A stretch of 64,000 bases of DNA. It comes from Sceloporus undulatus (Eukaryota; Chordata; Lepidosauria; Squamata; Phrynosomatidae). The position numbers and the translations under genes were made by a program. The notes below the pieces were generated by a model. The model did not search any database. It was not told where the DNA came from and worked only from the letters and a program-made list of their open reading frames with translations. The stretch is from NCBI RefSeq assembly GCF_019175285.1, contig NC_056525.1:120921506-120985505 (forward strand), read 5' to 3'. This document shows, piece after piece, positions 1 to 12,548 of the stretch; positions within the stretch are counted from its first letter, which is position 1; each line of letters begins with the position of its first letter.

Positions 1-404
1 GAATAGGAAAGGTTTCCTACACCAGACAAAGGAAGAAGAAGAAGAAGAGTGGTGCAACATTTTCCTGCAAAGTTTTTGTTCAAAATAAGGTTTTTAGCAG
101 CATCAGCCCATGTCATGCTGCCATGTGCACATGTGAAATGGTGGTGTAAGCCTTGCATAAGTAATCAAAAATACTTTGAACCTTTGAGAGATCAATTTGG
201 AATGCATCCAGGGCTATTATTTTTTCTTTCACCTGTCATGATTTCTCTGTTGGTGGCCAAACCTACAGATCTGAGGGGAACCTCTGAAGCAGACATTTCT
301 CTAGCCCTCCTTCACCATCCTCCAGGACTGATGCTGCTAAAAACCTTCCAGATGGACAGATGACAAGAATAAAAAGGTGGAGTGAGAAGGCATGAAAAGA
401 CTTT
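1..404. other. Intergenic flank, no gene seen
   Basis: Only a short GAA-type triplet run near positions 31-48 stands out. Open frames here are short, have no recognisable family and no codon bias, so I treat them as chance. Confidence 0.5.
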
Positions 405-612
405 GATCCAAAACACACTGTAGAAATAATTCAGTTTGAGACTGTTTTAACTGCTCTGACTCAATACTAGGGAGTTATGGGGAACTAGTTTTGTGAGACA
501 TTTAGCCTTCCCTGTCAGATAGCTCTGGTGTCACAATAAACTACAGTTCCCAGGATTCCCTAGCAGTAAAGCAGTCCCAAACTGGATTATTTCTTCAGTG
601 TCTTTTAGACCT
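405..612. mobile_element. Palindromic MITE, copy 1 of 7
   Basis: Fold-back element of about 200 bp. The left end reads ATCCAAAACACACTG and the right end is its approximate reverse complement. The interior has inverted CTACAGTTCCCAGGATTCC-type arms shared with copies at 1322, 22737, 29034, 37602, 37914 and 57878. The flanking trinucleotide TTT occurs on both sides, a possible 3-bp target duplication. It has no coding capacity. The superfamily is not certain. Confidence 0.8.
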
Positions 613-1321
613 TTGTAAAAAGGAGTTTCTTTGTCAGAGGCTTGGATAACTGAGGTATGCCTGTACATTGATAGGACTGCAACTTGAATTTGCCAAGAAC
701 ATACCACAAGCTATAGATGTGAAACAACTGTTGCCAGCCTCTTGCACAGATCTCTTTTAGCCCTTTAGCAACCCCTTTAGGTGAAAGGAAGTCCAGCAAA
801 AGGTTTCATTTCTTTTTATACATTGTAAGGTTTAAAAAACCTTTCTAAGGGGACATGACCTTTAAACTCAACAATACTTCAAACCTAAAGTATATTGGAT
901 GCTTCTTCCTGAAAAATGATCAATTGGTGGTCCTGGAAAATACTGTTCCAGGGGATTTTTGTGTAATACCAATGCATAAAGTTTTTAATCCTTCCAGAAA
1001 AGCATTGACAACAGCCCTACCACAGAGACATTCCTCTCATTCTTCTGCATACGTCAGAGGATGCTGATATTCCGCCTGCAAAACACTGATGGCACCAGTT
1101 ACTCAGATTAAGCTAAAATGATGACTTTTGTTTTGCAGTGATATGTATGTGTAGCAAAGTAACCCCTTAAAATGGACCTGGTAATATTATATGATTATTG
1201 TGGAATCTCATTGCAAGTCTTCTTTTGAAAACCAGGTTCAAAATCCTCGCTTTGGAAAAAGCCAAAGTGTATCTGTATAAATATATGCATAGGGATCACA
1301 CTTTGAGGAAGGGTAGGCAAA
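613..1321. other. Intergenic, nothing recognised
   Basis: Unremarkable AT-rich sequence between two copies of the palindromic MITE. No repeat family, RNA gene or convincing coding signal was recognised. Confidence 0.4.
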
Positions 1322-1533
1322 GGTCCAAAACACACTGCAGGAATAATCTAGTTTGAGACCGCTTTAACTGCCCTGGCTCAGTGCGAGGGAATTCTGAAAA
1401 CTATAGTTTTGGGAGACATTTAGCCTTCTCTGTCAGTGACACAATAAACTACAATCCCCAGCATTCCCTGGCATTGAGCCAGGGCAGTTAAAGCGGTCTC
1501 AAACTGGATTATTCCTGCAGTGTGTTTTGGACC
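1322..1533. mobile_element. Palindromic MITE, copy 2 of 7
   Basis: Well preserved copy. GGTCCAAAACACACTGCAGG at the left is mirrored by CCTGCAGTGTGTTTTGGACC at the right, and the internal arms around GAGACCGCTTTAACTGCC are complementary. Both flanks are AAA. The whole element can fold on itself almost end to end. Confidence 0.85.
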
Positions 1534-1583
1534 AAACTGTGACTGGATTAACCAAGGATTAATTACCAAACCAGGACTAGGTA

Positions 1584-1825
1584 AGAGCCCAGGTGGCGCA
1601 GTGGTTAAATGCCTATACTGCAACCACTCACTCACAAACCATAAGGTTGCGAGTTCAATATCAGCAAAAGGGCTCAAGCTCGACTCAGGCTTACATCCTT
1701 CCGAGGTCACTATAATGAGTACCCAGATTGTTGGGGGCAATTAGCTTACACTTTGTAAACCGCTTAGGGAGTGCTTAAGTGCACTGATAAGCGGAATAGA
1801 AATGTACTTGCTATTGCTATTGCTA
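1584..1825 (+). mobile_element. tRNA-derived squamate SINE
   Basis: An RNA polymerase III promoter layout is visible: an A-box-like GGCGCAGTGGTTAAATGC near the 5' end and a B-box-like GGTTGCGAGTTCAATA about 35 bp later. A tRNA-unrelated body follows (TGAGTACCCAGATTGTTGGG), then a CTATTG-repeat tail (CTATTGCTATTGCTA). Related fragments lie at 19439-19508, 19522-19716 and 40683-41457. Non-coding, mobilised in trans by a LINE. Confidence 0.8.
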
Positions 1826-2105
1826 GGCTGACAACTGTTGGCCAGAAAACTTTCTTCAGTCACTCCTAGACTGTGCAATGACCTGCCGGAGATTCAACAG
1901 CTGAATATTCTCTTCCAGAAGGCTTATCTAGATTTTTTTAAATTGTGAATTATAAATGTGGATTGTTTTAATATGTATACACCATATTTGTCCTTTTAAA
2001 TTGTTGTGTATTTTAACTGATATGTTTTAACTGATGTGGTGTGTCTGTTAATTGTTGTTGTTCCCTGTCTTAATCCAAGGGGAAAGGTGGGTAAGAAATT
2101 GTTGT
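1826..2105 (+). mobile_element. L2-like LINE 3' end fragment
   Basis: Resembles the 3' terminal part of the L2-like LINE also seen at 34075-35172: a decayed C-terminal coding stretch, a long T-rich region, then a GGGGAAAGGTGGGTAAGAAATTG terminus and a TTG-type microsatellite tail. No intact reading frame. Family assignment is by similarity to the better copy in this window. Confidence 0.55.
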
Positions 2106-3251
2106 TGTTCTTTATACAGAGTAAAGACACTGCCTGAAGCAGCAGATTATAATTGCTGTGTTTTTATTGTCAAGAGGTGTTCGTAGGATTTTCTGCCTCC
2201 TGTGCCAAAGTAACTTGACCGGCTTTAAGTGTTACACATCTTGACCTGGATGTATGGGAAGTATCACTTGCTGTTTCGTCTCAGGCGATAAAAGTGTCTT
2301 GGGTCATTCTTGACTCAGGACCTTATTTCATGTGGGCTTCAGCTGGCTGTTTGAAAAGTAGCTGTCTTCATTTCATAAAACCATTTCAGTTCAGAGCCCC
2401 TGCCAAAGCTATCTGTCTCTCCCTAGTGGTCCACTGGGTGCAGAGGAAAAGAGAATAGTGTGATGGAAACAGAGAAAATGGATGCCCATTTATTTCTGTT
2501 CCTGGCCCAGCTGATAACATCAGCCTTATTCACCGCCACCATGCAATCCCTCAACAGACTAGCTACAAGAGAACATATCCTTCAACAGATGCCACCTTTA
2601 AGAGAATAATTCACACAAGAGAACCAAGTGCTAGTCTACAAAAGAAATCGCTAAGGACTCAACAGGGGCTTGGTATGTCCTGCCTCTTGCCTTGGTATGT
2701 GTGCACATGGATATGAAGTGATATCACATTAATACATTCAACAAAAGGGAAGATTTGTGTGTACCTTTCATGTCCCTGTCTACTATTCCTTGTCTGCTTT
2801 ATTAATGTTATTGCAGTTGGTAAAATCTAAAGTTTGGAAAACAGATCTTAACCCCCCTCCCCTCAAAAAAAAACCCTCATGGAAATCAATGGGATTTAAT
2901 TGCTTAACAGCATATGTGTTATATTATTACTCTCCTGTCACTAGTTCTGCGGACTTGAGATCTGCAGACTTGAAAATCTGTGGAGGGGTGACTGCCATTA
3001 ACACTAATGGAGCGTGTGCCTGTGGCATGTGCCCCATTCAAGCCTATGGGGATTGAATATGTGCAAGTTTTGGAACTTGCAGGAGTGGGTTTAGAACGGA
3101 TCAGCCGTGAGTTCCAAGGGCCAACTGGACTCACTTTTCATTATCTGCTCATTCAGTACCTCTTGACAATAAACTAATTCTGAAGGTACTATAAATGTCT
3201 ATTGTATTTTGGGATTTGGCTTGCTCTTAAATTTATAAATTAGATTCATTT
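2106..3251. other. Intergenic, unassigned
   Basis: No gene recognised. Positions about 2937-3135 contain CTTGAGATCTGCAGACTTG-type self-complementary sequence and may be part of an unidentified MITE. The rest shows nothing I can name. Confidence 0.4.
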
Positions 3252-4061
3252 TACTGTATATACTTGACTATAAATCAATCTCATGTATAAGTCAAGGGCA
3301 GGTTTGGGGGCCAAAACTATGGATTTTGCCATGACCTGTGGATAAGTTGAGGGTATCTGTGTTCACATGCAGCAAGAGGGACTGTTGAAGGAGCACTCAA
3401 TCGACCACAAGGCTTTCTGTTTCAGACAGCTTTCACTCCTGAGACAGCAAGAATATTATCGCACTGGGGGAAAAATGTTCTCCAATGCATTCTCATGGGC
3501 GCAAGCCCGAAACGTGATGGGAACCCGATGGGTCCCAGAACGCTAGTTTACCGCACGGCGGAACGCTGCCGCCGCCGCCGGGCATTCCCAATGTGTTCCC
3601 AATGTGTTCCAGGAGGCCCATTTCTGGGAACACTTTTGAAAGCGTTCCCAGAATGGTGCCTCCTGGAACACATTGGGAAACCAATGGGAATGCCCGGTGG
3701 CGACGGCGGCGTTCCGCCGTGCGGTAAACTAATGTTCTGGGACCCATCAGGTTCCCATCACACTCTGTGCACGCCCGCGCTCATGCTCATTAGGACGCAT
3801 CGGGGAACATTTTCCCCCCATGCGATATACTCCAGAGACAGAGGAGCGCGGGAAGTGAGGGACTCTTAAACAAATAGCAAGCAGTCACCCAGGTCTCTTT
3901 CTGCTTGGTTCAAGAGTGAAAGAAACTGCTCTCCCAACCGCATGGGGAAATCTGGAAGAGCTGCTATCACCTTACTATACTGACTTGTAAATGTCATCCT
4001 GGGATTTTGGGGTCAATTTTTGGGCATAAATGTTTCTATTTATAGATGAGTATATGCAGTA
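3252..4061. mobile_element. Tc1/mariner-type MITE with nested insertion
   Basis: Ends TACTGTATATACTTGACTA and (reverse complement) TACTGCATATACTCATCTA form terminal inverted repeats. The interior motif TATAAGTCAAGGGCAGG is shared with the uninterrupted copy at 40115-40500. A long palindromic element (3457-3827) sits inside it, so this is a nested insertion. No transposase is encoded. The mariner-like label rests on the TA-rich ends and is inference. Confidence 0.65.
3457..3827. mobile_element. GC-rich near-perfect palindromic element
   Basis: About 371 bp folding back on itself with almost no loop. The left arm from TATCGCACTGGGGG through GTTTACCGCACGGCGGAACG mirrors the right arm CGTTCCGCCGTGCGGTAAAC through CCATGCGATA. 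The centre is near 3636 (TTTTGAAA). Because of the symmetry, both strands encode nearly the same short peptide (starting MGPRTLVYRTAER), which is an artefact and not a gene. It is inserted in a mariner-type MITE. Confidence 0.85.
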
Positions 4062-5704
4062 ATACTAGAACTGGAACACATGCTGGTCTTACTGCAGATT
4101 ATATGTTATCTCCAGGTACTGAAAGCGTTGCCAAGTCTCAGAGATTTCTATTAGGTGCACCTTGGGCTTTTGGAAAACAGGGTTTTCAACAAACAAGATG
4201 CACCTATTAGTCAAACGTTTTCAATTAGATGAAGTTGGGAAATCATGGAAATTAAAGGATTGATTCCATGCTTGCAAAATGTTCTGTCTTAATGAGCCTC
4301 ACAGCTGGTCTTTAAACAATAACGCAGCATTCTTATTTTCCATTTTCTTTCTTTAGCCCAGATCAAAGTCAGTTTGTGGAGCTTCCTGTGATCACAAATT
4401 GTAGTTTTCCAAGGGAGTTCCCAACAAAGGGCTCTTAATACAGTTAAGAGGGATTGTGCAACTATTCTGGGTGTCCCCCCCCCACACACACACTTTGAAA
4501 AGTTTATTGGTAACAGAAAAGATGGAAGTAGTAGGAAAAACACTGGAGGGTTGCAAGATAAAAGTGATGGTGTGGACATTCTGCATTCAAAAGATACTCA
4601 AAGCCCTCATTACCCAGAAAAAGAAAGAAGTCCTGCATAGGCAATGGAGTATTTTGATAAATATTTCCTTGCACAAAAATACTAAACAGTTTTCGTCAAT
4701 AGTTATAGTTAACAGGCACCCTGTTTTATTTATTCATTTATTTAAGCTCACGCCGAACGAGCCTCAAAGAGGAAACGACAACGCAGAAAGAACCACAACC
4801 TGGAAACGTCACCCAAGGAGACTTTCTGCTGTGCTTTCTGCAACTGGACCTGCTTATCCCGAATTGGCCTTTTTAGTCACCAACACGCTTGTACAAAGCG
4901 CGGGATGAGTCCTTCCTGAATCTTCATTCGCGAAGCAAAGCCAGAGAGAGAGAGTAATTTGTATGCCTCCTTTCTCCCAGAGGTACCCAAGGTGGCTCAC
5001 ATCTGCATCAGACATGTATCAGACACATCGACAAGGGGCATCTGAGTGAAAGTGATGGCCAGCAAGAACAGGGAGCTGGTATAAACAAGCGAGGTTTTGC
5101 TGCGGAGTTCCTAGAAACAACAAAGATGAGAGATCAAGATTAATTACACCTCTTTTAAGTAAATTGCTTGGAAGACCCTCTGAACTGTACTTGGTTTATT
5201 TATTAGAAGGTATTTTTAAAAGTTTAATAGAAACTCTTGAGAAGTTCTTTTTCTGCTGGTAAGACTGATAAAATTATGATTCACTGACATACATAACACT
5301 TGGGGTTCATCTTCTTTTAACTGTACTAATTGATACCAAATGTACTAAATGCTGTTTTAAAAAATATTTTAAATAATTCTTGATATTACCTCTGTCTGTT
5401 TTACACTGCTTAGCTTTTTATCTTGTTTTGTGTGATGGATTTTCTGTGCTTCAATGGTCTGTGACTGCACAATAAAGATGGATTGTAAAATAATATGTCA
5501 AACAAACAGTTCAAAAACAATTGTTTTCTGATCTCAGATCAGAACTAAGCTCAAACGGACAAATTCTAGAATGTTGTCATTTCAATAACATAATGCTAAA
5601 CTCTCCCTATCAATAAAATAACAGCCCCCCCCCTTACAGAGCCTGGAAGTAATTAGTTCCCATTTGTAACTATTTCGTTTCCCTCCTAATTAAGGTAAAA
5701 CTAT
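4062..5704. other. Intergenic, nothing recognised
   Basis: AT-rich with short C-runs (4477-4486, 5623-5633). No gene, RNA gene or confidently named repeat. Confidence 0.4.
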
Positions 5705-6180
5705 TATTTTTTTATTTATATCCCATCTTTCTCCCAAAGTACTGGGATTCAACAAAGTTAAAACAACTACAATGTAAATAAAGTTTTCAGAATGAACAAA
5801 AGGTCATAGTAACGATGTAACTTAGATTGATTTTTAAATCCAAAATATAAAATATAAAAAAGATTACAAGATTTTAAAAAGTGGTAAAGAATTTGACTTG
5901 GTGTCTTTTCTTTAATACAGCCAGTTCCTTAAAGTCTGTCAGAACAAATCTTGACTGCCGACAACAAGGATAGGGCTAGTCTGGCCTCCTTAGGAAGTGA
6001 GTTCCAGAGCCTGGGACATCCACTGGAGAGGCCCTCTCTCATGTCTCAATACGTGTGTTTGCAAAAGTGGCAGGACCAAGAGCTCCTCCAAAGATCTCAG
6101 AACAAGGGCAGGCTTATATGGGAGAATATGGCCCTTCAGATAGCCTGGGCGCAAGCCATATTTGGCTTCATAGGATATAA
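5705..6180 (-). mobile_element. L2-like LINE fragment, antisense
   Basis: Sequence such as AGTGAGTTCCAGAGCCTGGG followed by GAGAGGCCCTCTCTCATG and CTTCAGATAGCCTGGGCGCA matches the downstream region of the dispersed LINE also present in antisense at 53640-55030 and 62790-64000. It begins with a TTATATCCCATCTTTCTCCC-type terminus. Decayed, no intact frame. Confidence 0.55.
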
Positions 6181-6187
6181 CACATTA

Positions 6188-6417
6188 CACTAGGCCCTTG
6201 TTATCCACTGGAGTTTGGTTCCAGGATCCCCTGTGGATAACAAAATCTGTGGATGCTCAAGTTCCATTAAATTCAATGGCATAGTAAAATAGTATCCTTG
6301 ATATAAAATGGCAAAATCAAGCTTTGCTATTTGGAATTTATACATTTTTAGAATATTAAGTCGTGGATGCTTGAATTCGTGGATAAAAAAAAATCCATGG
6401 ATAAGGAGGGCCGACTG
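6188..6417. mobile_element. Tigger/pogo-type MITE
   Basis: Ends CACTAGGCCCTTGTTATCC and, on the other strand, CAGTCGGCCCTCCTTATCC form terminal inverted repeats, each flanked by TA. The subterminal motifs GGTTCCAGGATCCCCTGTGG and GGATGCTTGAATTCGTGG are typical of pogo/Tigger-derived elements. Non-autonomous; no transposase. Confidence 0.75.
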
Positions 6418-7177
6418 TATACACTGCATTATGTTATCACTGTAACCCAACATGACATAGAGTACAGTAACTTCTTTTGTAGTTTAACTACAGCTATTAA
6501 ATTACTTTTGTACCTATAGGGATGTTGCCTCACTAAATTGTGGAAAAGGAACATGGCATATTTCAAGCATTGGCTTGCGGGGAGCTTTCCGACTTCAAAA
6601 ATGCTCAGTAAAAAAATAGCCTTTTAAAATAAGTAACCATCTAACCTTTGAGAAATGGGAAAACAAATAATTACTTTTTAAAATTGTAACTATAATATAA
6701 ACATCTTCTTTTAAATATTGGTACTATAACTGTACTTACTTTAATTTTACAAACACTTTGAAACACCTTTACCTCTGAAATGTAAGATTTACCTGGCCAT
6801 GAAGACACTTGCCATTGCTACATCTCCTTTGGACAAATGCCACATGGACAATGCAGCACTTCCTATGAGAAGTGTTTTAGAAACTTCAGTTGGTCCAGAG
6901 TGCTCTGAACAGGCTGCTAACTGGTTCCTGTCAGTGGGAGCACAGGACTTTCTTTTCTATTCTCGTGGTTAAAACATTTTCCAGTTTACCCCAGGCTCAG
7001 TTTCAATCATTAGATGATGGGAATTTTAAACAGCATATCTGAATATCTGCATATTTGAATGGCTGACTTCTTCAATATGAACGGTTGTTTATTAATATGT
7101 TTTGGAGATGCATTTTCTGCTACATCTCACTGGTATCTGACACACATTTGGCAGTGACCAGGGACAGGACCTTCTTA
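6418..7177. other. Intergenic, nothing recognised
   Basis: AT-rich single-copy-looking DNA with no coding or repeat signature that I can support. Confidence 0.4.
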
Positions 7178-7462
7178 GTTTGTTGTTGTTGTTAACTACC
7201 ATCAAGTTGACATTGATTTATGGTGACCCTATGAATAAGAGACTTCCAAGTCATCCTATCATCAACAGTCTTGTTCAGGTCTTACAGATTCAGAGCCATA
7301 GCTTCCTTAACTGAGATTATCCATCTGGAATGTGGTCTTCTTCTTTTGCTACTTCCAGTATTGTCTTTTCTAGTGAGGCTTCTCATGATATAATATGGCA
7401 GTCTAGGTTTAAGTGATCTTGGCTTCTAGGGAGAGTTCAGGATTGATTTACGCTAGGACCCA
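7178..7462 (-). mobile_element. BovB (RTE) LINE 3' fragment
   Basis: On the minus strand this is the decayed C-terminal coding end and 3' terminus of a BovB element. The plus strand shows TTGTTGTTGTTAACTACC, TTTATGGTGACCCTATGAAT and TAGGGAGAGTTCAGGATTG. Equivalent segments occur at 16985-17520, 17952-18345, 30372-31170 and 58165-58270. Frame is broken. Confidence 0.7.
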
Positions 7463-10400
7463 TTTATTTGACTTATTTGTGCATAGCCCTCTTTAGTGAT
7501 GGCCACTTATGCAAATCTATTGAGAATAACTGCCATGGTATCAGGGCCTTGACTCTTCACTCCTATCTCTGTATGCCGAGAAGAAGAGTAAATGGTAATA
7601 GCAGACTTCACTTCAGTACTAGGAATAAGACAAATATCAAGGTGGTGTTAGATCTCAAAGACAATTTGAGGAATGGTGAGAAGTAGTATGAGTTAAGTTG
7701 TTGAAACTGCATAGGATACAAACAAAATCAGTGCTCTGCTGGACCAGACCAGTGAGCCATCTGATTCTCTTAGGCCCCATTCCCACTGGCGGGTTTGCTC
7801 CTGAAGGAACTGGGAAGATTCGGGGGGGGGGGGGCCTCGAGAATCTCTCTGTTAGTAAACTCTTGGGATGTCTTTCCTCTGTGAAATTGTGTCCACATTT
7901 TTTAAAGCCAGAAGACCTAACCATATCTTGAGGTAATGATACAGTGCATAAAACATCACCCTCACCCCCACCTATTTACAACCAACTTTTGTGACCCAGT
8001 TCCTGTTATGTGAAGAAAGCTTTCCTCTTTCTGGTGTTCAAAATGTCACAAGATGCTGTTGTTCCTCTGTAGCCTTCTTTTCCTTAAAATGAAAAGGGCC
8101 TGCCTATCACGCATTTGGTTATTTTCCTTAAAGCACAGTCATAGTGCAACTAAATGAGAGAGGAAAACAGCAAATAGAGGGAGGGGTTGCTGTGCTCTTT
8201 CCAAGTTAAAACAACTGTTAAAACAAACACTTGGCATTCTAGATTTAATTATTGGCATTTCTTCTTTATGAAAATATTTAAGAGCCCTGAGGCTGGGAAA
8301 ATATATTTCCAGAAGCTTTGGAAAGCTGCCGTACATAACCTTGGGCTTAATGGACCCGTGGTCGGTGCCACCTAATCCAAGCACTTACCAGTTAACCTGG
8401 GAGAATCCAGTAGATTTTTATTGCTTTGTACCCTGGATAGTTTTCCCTCTTTGAAGAAGAGTTCATCACTGAATTCAATCACCAGACACTGGGCTTAGCA
8501 ACCTTCTAGATTGGTCCAAAGAAGAGTTTTCAAGATGTAGCACTTTGTGTTTTGCTGGGGTTCTGCTAGTTGCTGTTGCATTTGTATCAACTTGTTATCT
8601 CCCCCACTCCTCAAGGCTCTTTGTAATGATTTCTTGTGCCTACAATAGGGCTCTTCCATAGGTTGGGGGAAGTGGTTTGAAAGGCAAATTTTCCTCTGAT
8701 TTTGGAGTTATAGTGTTATTTCTATGATGCATTTCACTGATGCACTATATAATACTGTAACTCAGAGAGAGAAACAGAGGAGAGGGGGACAAGAGAAGGA
8801 TACTTTTTTGTTCCCATATGTCTTGGAATTTAAAACAACCCACTCAAAGGTGAAAACAAAATGCTGCAGCTGGTGTCGGGGATTGCCAAAAAATTAGTCT
8901 AGGAAAACAGAAATGTTGTTTGACTATTTTAATTAATCCCATGAAGTACAGCAATAAATATTGCGATCTCCTGCCACATTTGCCCCATCTGGAAGGGCCC
9001 TTCAAGTCAGTTTGGCTGAACTTTAAGGTATCAAGGGCAGTACATCAGTCCCCAAAAGTCAGACTACCTCAAAGGTCCTTCTTCCCACATCCTTAGTTGT
9101 AAAAATAAAATAAAATAGAGGGATCAATGTATGTATAGAGACTCTCCCACCTTCAAAATTTCCCTCTCCATGCTCTGCCCTTGTTCAGCCCTAGTTTGCC
9201 TGCAGGCCAACACAAAGTGCTGGTCTGTACAGGCTCAGAAGGAGGTTCAGTTAAAGTCTGATAAGGATTCTGACAGTTCAGTTCAGTTGGTCCAGAGAAG
9301 ACTGTGACGCAGTTAAAGTAGACAAGTCTGATCAGTATTCCTACTGAGACCGAGACAGTAGGCTATAGAGTATTTAAAAGCCTGCGATTGTTGTTGTTAT
9401 TGTAACTACACTAAGCTTGAAGTAACCTACATAAGATACTTCCTTTCTTAATGTTATGTAATAAAGCCACTGTTTATTTTTTTACAGTAGATGTCTCTGT
9501 CTGAGTGATTTCTATAAACAAAGCCAAGCACATTACCTAAACAGTGAATTGGCTGTAGGACACTTGGGAACCTGGCCCACGAACACTTCAAAATAGTATT
9601 AATAAGGTAAACACAGGGAAAGTGTCAGTGACTAGAGGGCTTTAGTAGCAGCATCAGCATTTTAGTGTTTCATTTCTTCAAACACTGCCATCTAGAGTTG
9701 TGTCTCTCTGCAGAGGTCTTTTATGTCTGATGCTACCCCTTTCGGGCCTCTCTGTGGTGTTTCTGCTGAGATACTGGCTTTTGGGTCTACATGATCTCTG
9801 GGCTCCCCATTCAAAGTCATGGTTCTCTGTTCACTTTTCTCTCCTCCCTCAGTGTTTCTGTTTCATCATGTTCCAGAACCTGATTCAAGCAGCCCTCTGT
9901 TGATGATCTGGCCCTTATATTTTCTTCATTTTTGTCACCAATCTCTTCCTCAGGTGCTCCATCCCCACAATGCTGCTGGTCTCTGTCAGATTCTTGCTGA
10001 GAAGGCTCTGATTTGAGTGGAAATGTTTCCTCTCTCTTTCACATCTTAGGAACAGCAAACCTTAGCACAACCAGGAGCATTAACCTACTGCCAGCAGTGA
10101 AGTGCTGGATATAAATGAAAAGCATTGGACCAGATGGAACTTCATTGTTACAGCAACTATGAAAACACACAAGGCACTAGAATCCAGAGTAACAACAGAC
10201 ACTTTATGAATCAGTACAAGTATTTTAGTTCTCACATATCCCAGCAATGTTCATAAAGGCTGGGCTGTGGCTTACCTTGCTTTTGTCATGTGTCTAGTAA
10301 TAGTAGGCTAACAATTAGAAGGTGTGCTTTTGAGAAAAAATGCGTAAGGATGAAAGTCATCAGTGCCACATTGTGGAAGAGGAAGATTTACCAGTAGCAC

Positions 10401-12430
10401 TGTCCTGGCTGTTTCTAGCTCCCTGGAAATGTGCAAAAGTGGAGGCCTGGGTAGCTGTACAAATAGGTCAAAGCCAGGGACCTGAGTGGTTGAGGGAAAA
10501 TTTGTCTGAGCTTTGGTAGATATGGGTTGTAGATGGACATTAGTGCAGAGCTCCCATGGAGAGCTGGACATCCTTTTTGATAAAATGTATTCATGGAGAT
10601 GTCCAACAATGTGGGACTCAGTGGGTCACCACTGCAGTGGGCAGACAGACCCACAAACTGCAATAGGAGTAGTGCCAGGTTTGGCACAAGGTGAAGTAAT
10701 TGGGTGAGTCTGGCCAGACATTTCAGCCCTTGTCACTCATGCTGAAATGGAGGAAGAGATAGAGTCCAACCTAGAGGACCAGGAGTTAAGGCCTTTCCCT
10801 TACCCAGGTATCATGAAGCCAGTTAGTACTTTGGCAACAAGATGACAGCAGCATTGGACCAGCCAGTTCCCAGGCACCACCCGCAAAACAAGTCACAGGC
10901 CCTTACTCCAGGTTTGTGTTAGAAGGGGATTTGCTATACCTTATAACAGTTACATCAGAATGTGGAAAGGAAAAGAAGCAGTTGGTGATTCCTCAAGGCC
11001 TCAGGAGAGAAATTTTACAGTCATGACATTCTAGAAGCCAGTCATTTAACAAAATAAAGGATGCTAGAGAGGATCTTGTAACATTTTTTTTTTTTTACTG
11101 GCCAGGGGTATATACCTCTTCCAATGGACTCTGCAACACACACTTACCCAATTCTTATTTCCTTCTGTCCTGAGTATCTTAAGATTCTTTGCGAAGGAAT
11201 CTGGTAGGGATTTGGTTAAAGAGAGAAGATCTCAGAGATGGCAAGCCAATTCTCTGATGCAGCTTTCCCCCATTCCCCTGCTACTGCTAGTGTTCATCAC
11301 AGAGGAGAAAACATATAGGTACAGTTTTGTTACTCTGATGTTTTCCTTTCTTCCACTACTAGGGCTGGTTTATGTCAATAAATCAGAGCATGGGAAAGGA
11401 TGAAAGTCTGTCCTGCTCCCCTGCCAGCCCCAAATAAAATCCCAACCCCACTGCCTGCTTTTAGGATAAGACAAATATGTTGGGATCCACAAAACATGCA
11501 GTTTGGCCCTCCCTTGTGGCCCTCTTACTGAATATCATATTGTAAAGTTCTGTTTTCAAACATAGGAGCAGTAAGTAGTGAAATCTGACTTGAATAACAA
11601 ACCTTTTAAACTTTTACTGTATAAAGCGCATAACTGTAATTTTTTCATGAAATATACAATATTAGAATCTGCAGCTGTATCAAAGTTTACAGCCTATAAA
11701 CTTCTGCTGGTCTGGTTTAAATCTTTTAAAGGGCAATCTGCCCATAATTTGCTGGATCATCCTGAAATCCTAGGAGCATAAAATCCCCTCTTCTTTTAAC
11801 AGTTATTAATATATTCTAGTTTGCAGTGCAGAAGATTTGATTACAGAAGAAGTGATTTCACTTAGCAGGTTTTAATCTAAACAGATGCAACTAGAGAAGG
11901 GATCAAATAAGCAGACCTTGAGCTGACTTTTTTGCAGCCTCCCATTGACATCCAAGGATACGAATGGCCGCAAATGCACAAGAGACATTTCAAACTAATA
12001 ATTCTCTTCTCTTCTGGCCTTGCGAATATTTATCACCAAAACGATTACCCATAAGAAGAGATGTGAAAGCCAAGTCTGAAAATAATTCTCATGGCACCAA
12101 TGCCAAGGATAGGAGTTCTGTGAATGACTGCTTAATAAAAGTTACTGATGGAGCTAGTGCAAGATTAGCTGGACTCCCTGGTATGACACAGCCATGGCAG
12201 CCAGGGATTAGCACAAGAGTGATTCCAACATCTGGACTGATCTCTTTAACACCCTGATCCAAAAGTAACATTCGTTTCAACTGAATTTGTTTCTGTGTAA
12301 CTGGCTTGTGATTTCTGGCTTACAGAGGAACAAAAAAAGAAGCAAAAAATGTTGAGTGAGAAAGGAAATTGTACAGTGCCTTTACTCAGAACTAATTCAG
12401 TTATAAACTAACATCTAGGAAAGAAGTCCA
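7463..12430. other. Long gene-free intergenic block
   Basis: About 5 kb with no recognisable exon. Short notes: a left end TTAGGCCCCATTCCCACTGG at 7771 that looks like the start of a truncated PIF/Harbinger-like MITE (compare 14041), a poly-G run at 7819-7832, and a T-run at 11083-11096. Open frames are short and lack family resemblance. The remainder is unassigned. Confidence 0.4.
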
Positions 12431-12548
12431 CTCTGCTCACAATGGGCAATTTGCAGCCTTTCAGATGCTTTTTACTGCAACTTCCATCAGCCCTCACCAT
12501 TGGTTATTCACACTAAAACAAATGGGAATTGCAATCCAAATACACTTG
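12431..12548. repeat. Short fold-back repeat (CCATCAGCCC type)
   Basis: Contains ACTGCAACTTCCATCAGCCC and a degenerate inverted copy ending near GGGAATTGCAATCCAAATAC. Similar fragments occur near 24160-24290, 24545-24620 and 56790-56870. Probably a decayed palindromic MITE; the family is not named with certainty. Confidence 0.4.

Noticed and set aside
1584-1825. Functional tRNA gene
   Set aside because: A- and B-box motifs are present, but there is no cloverleaf, and the body and tail are those of a SINE.
3493-3869. Nearly identical proteins on opposite strands
   Set aside because: This is a consequence of the palindrome, not of two genes.
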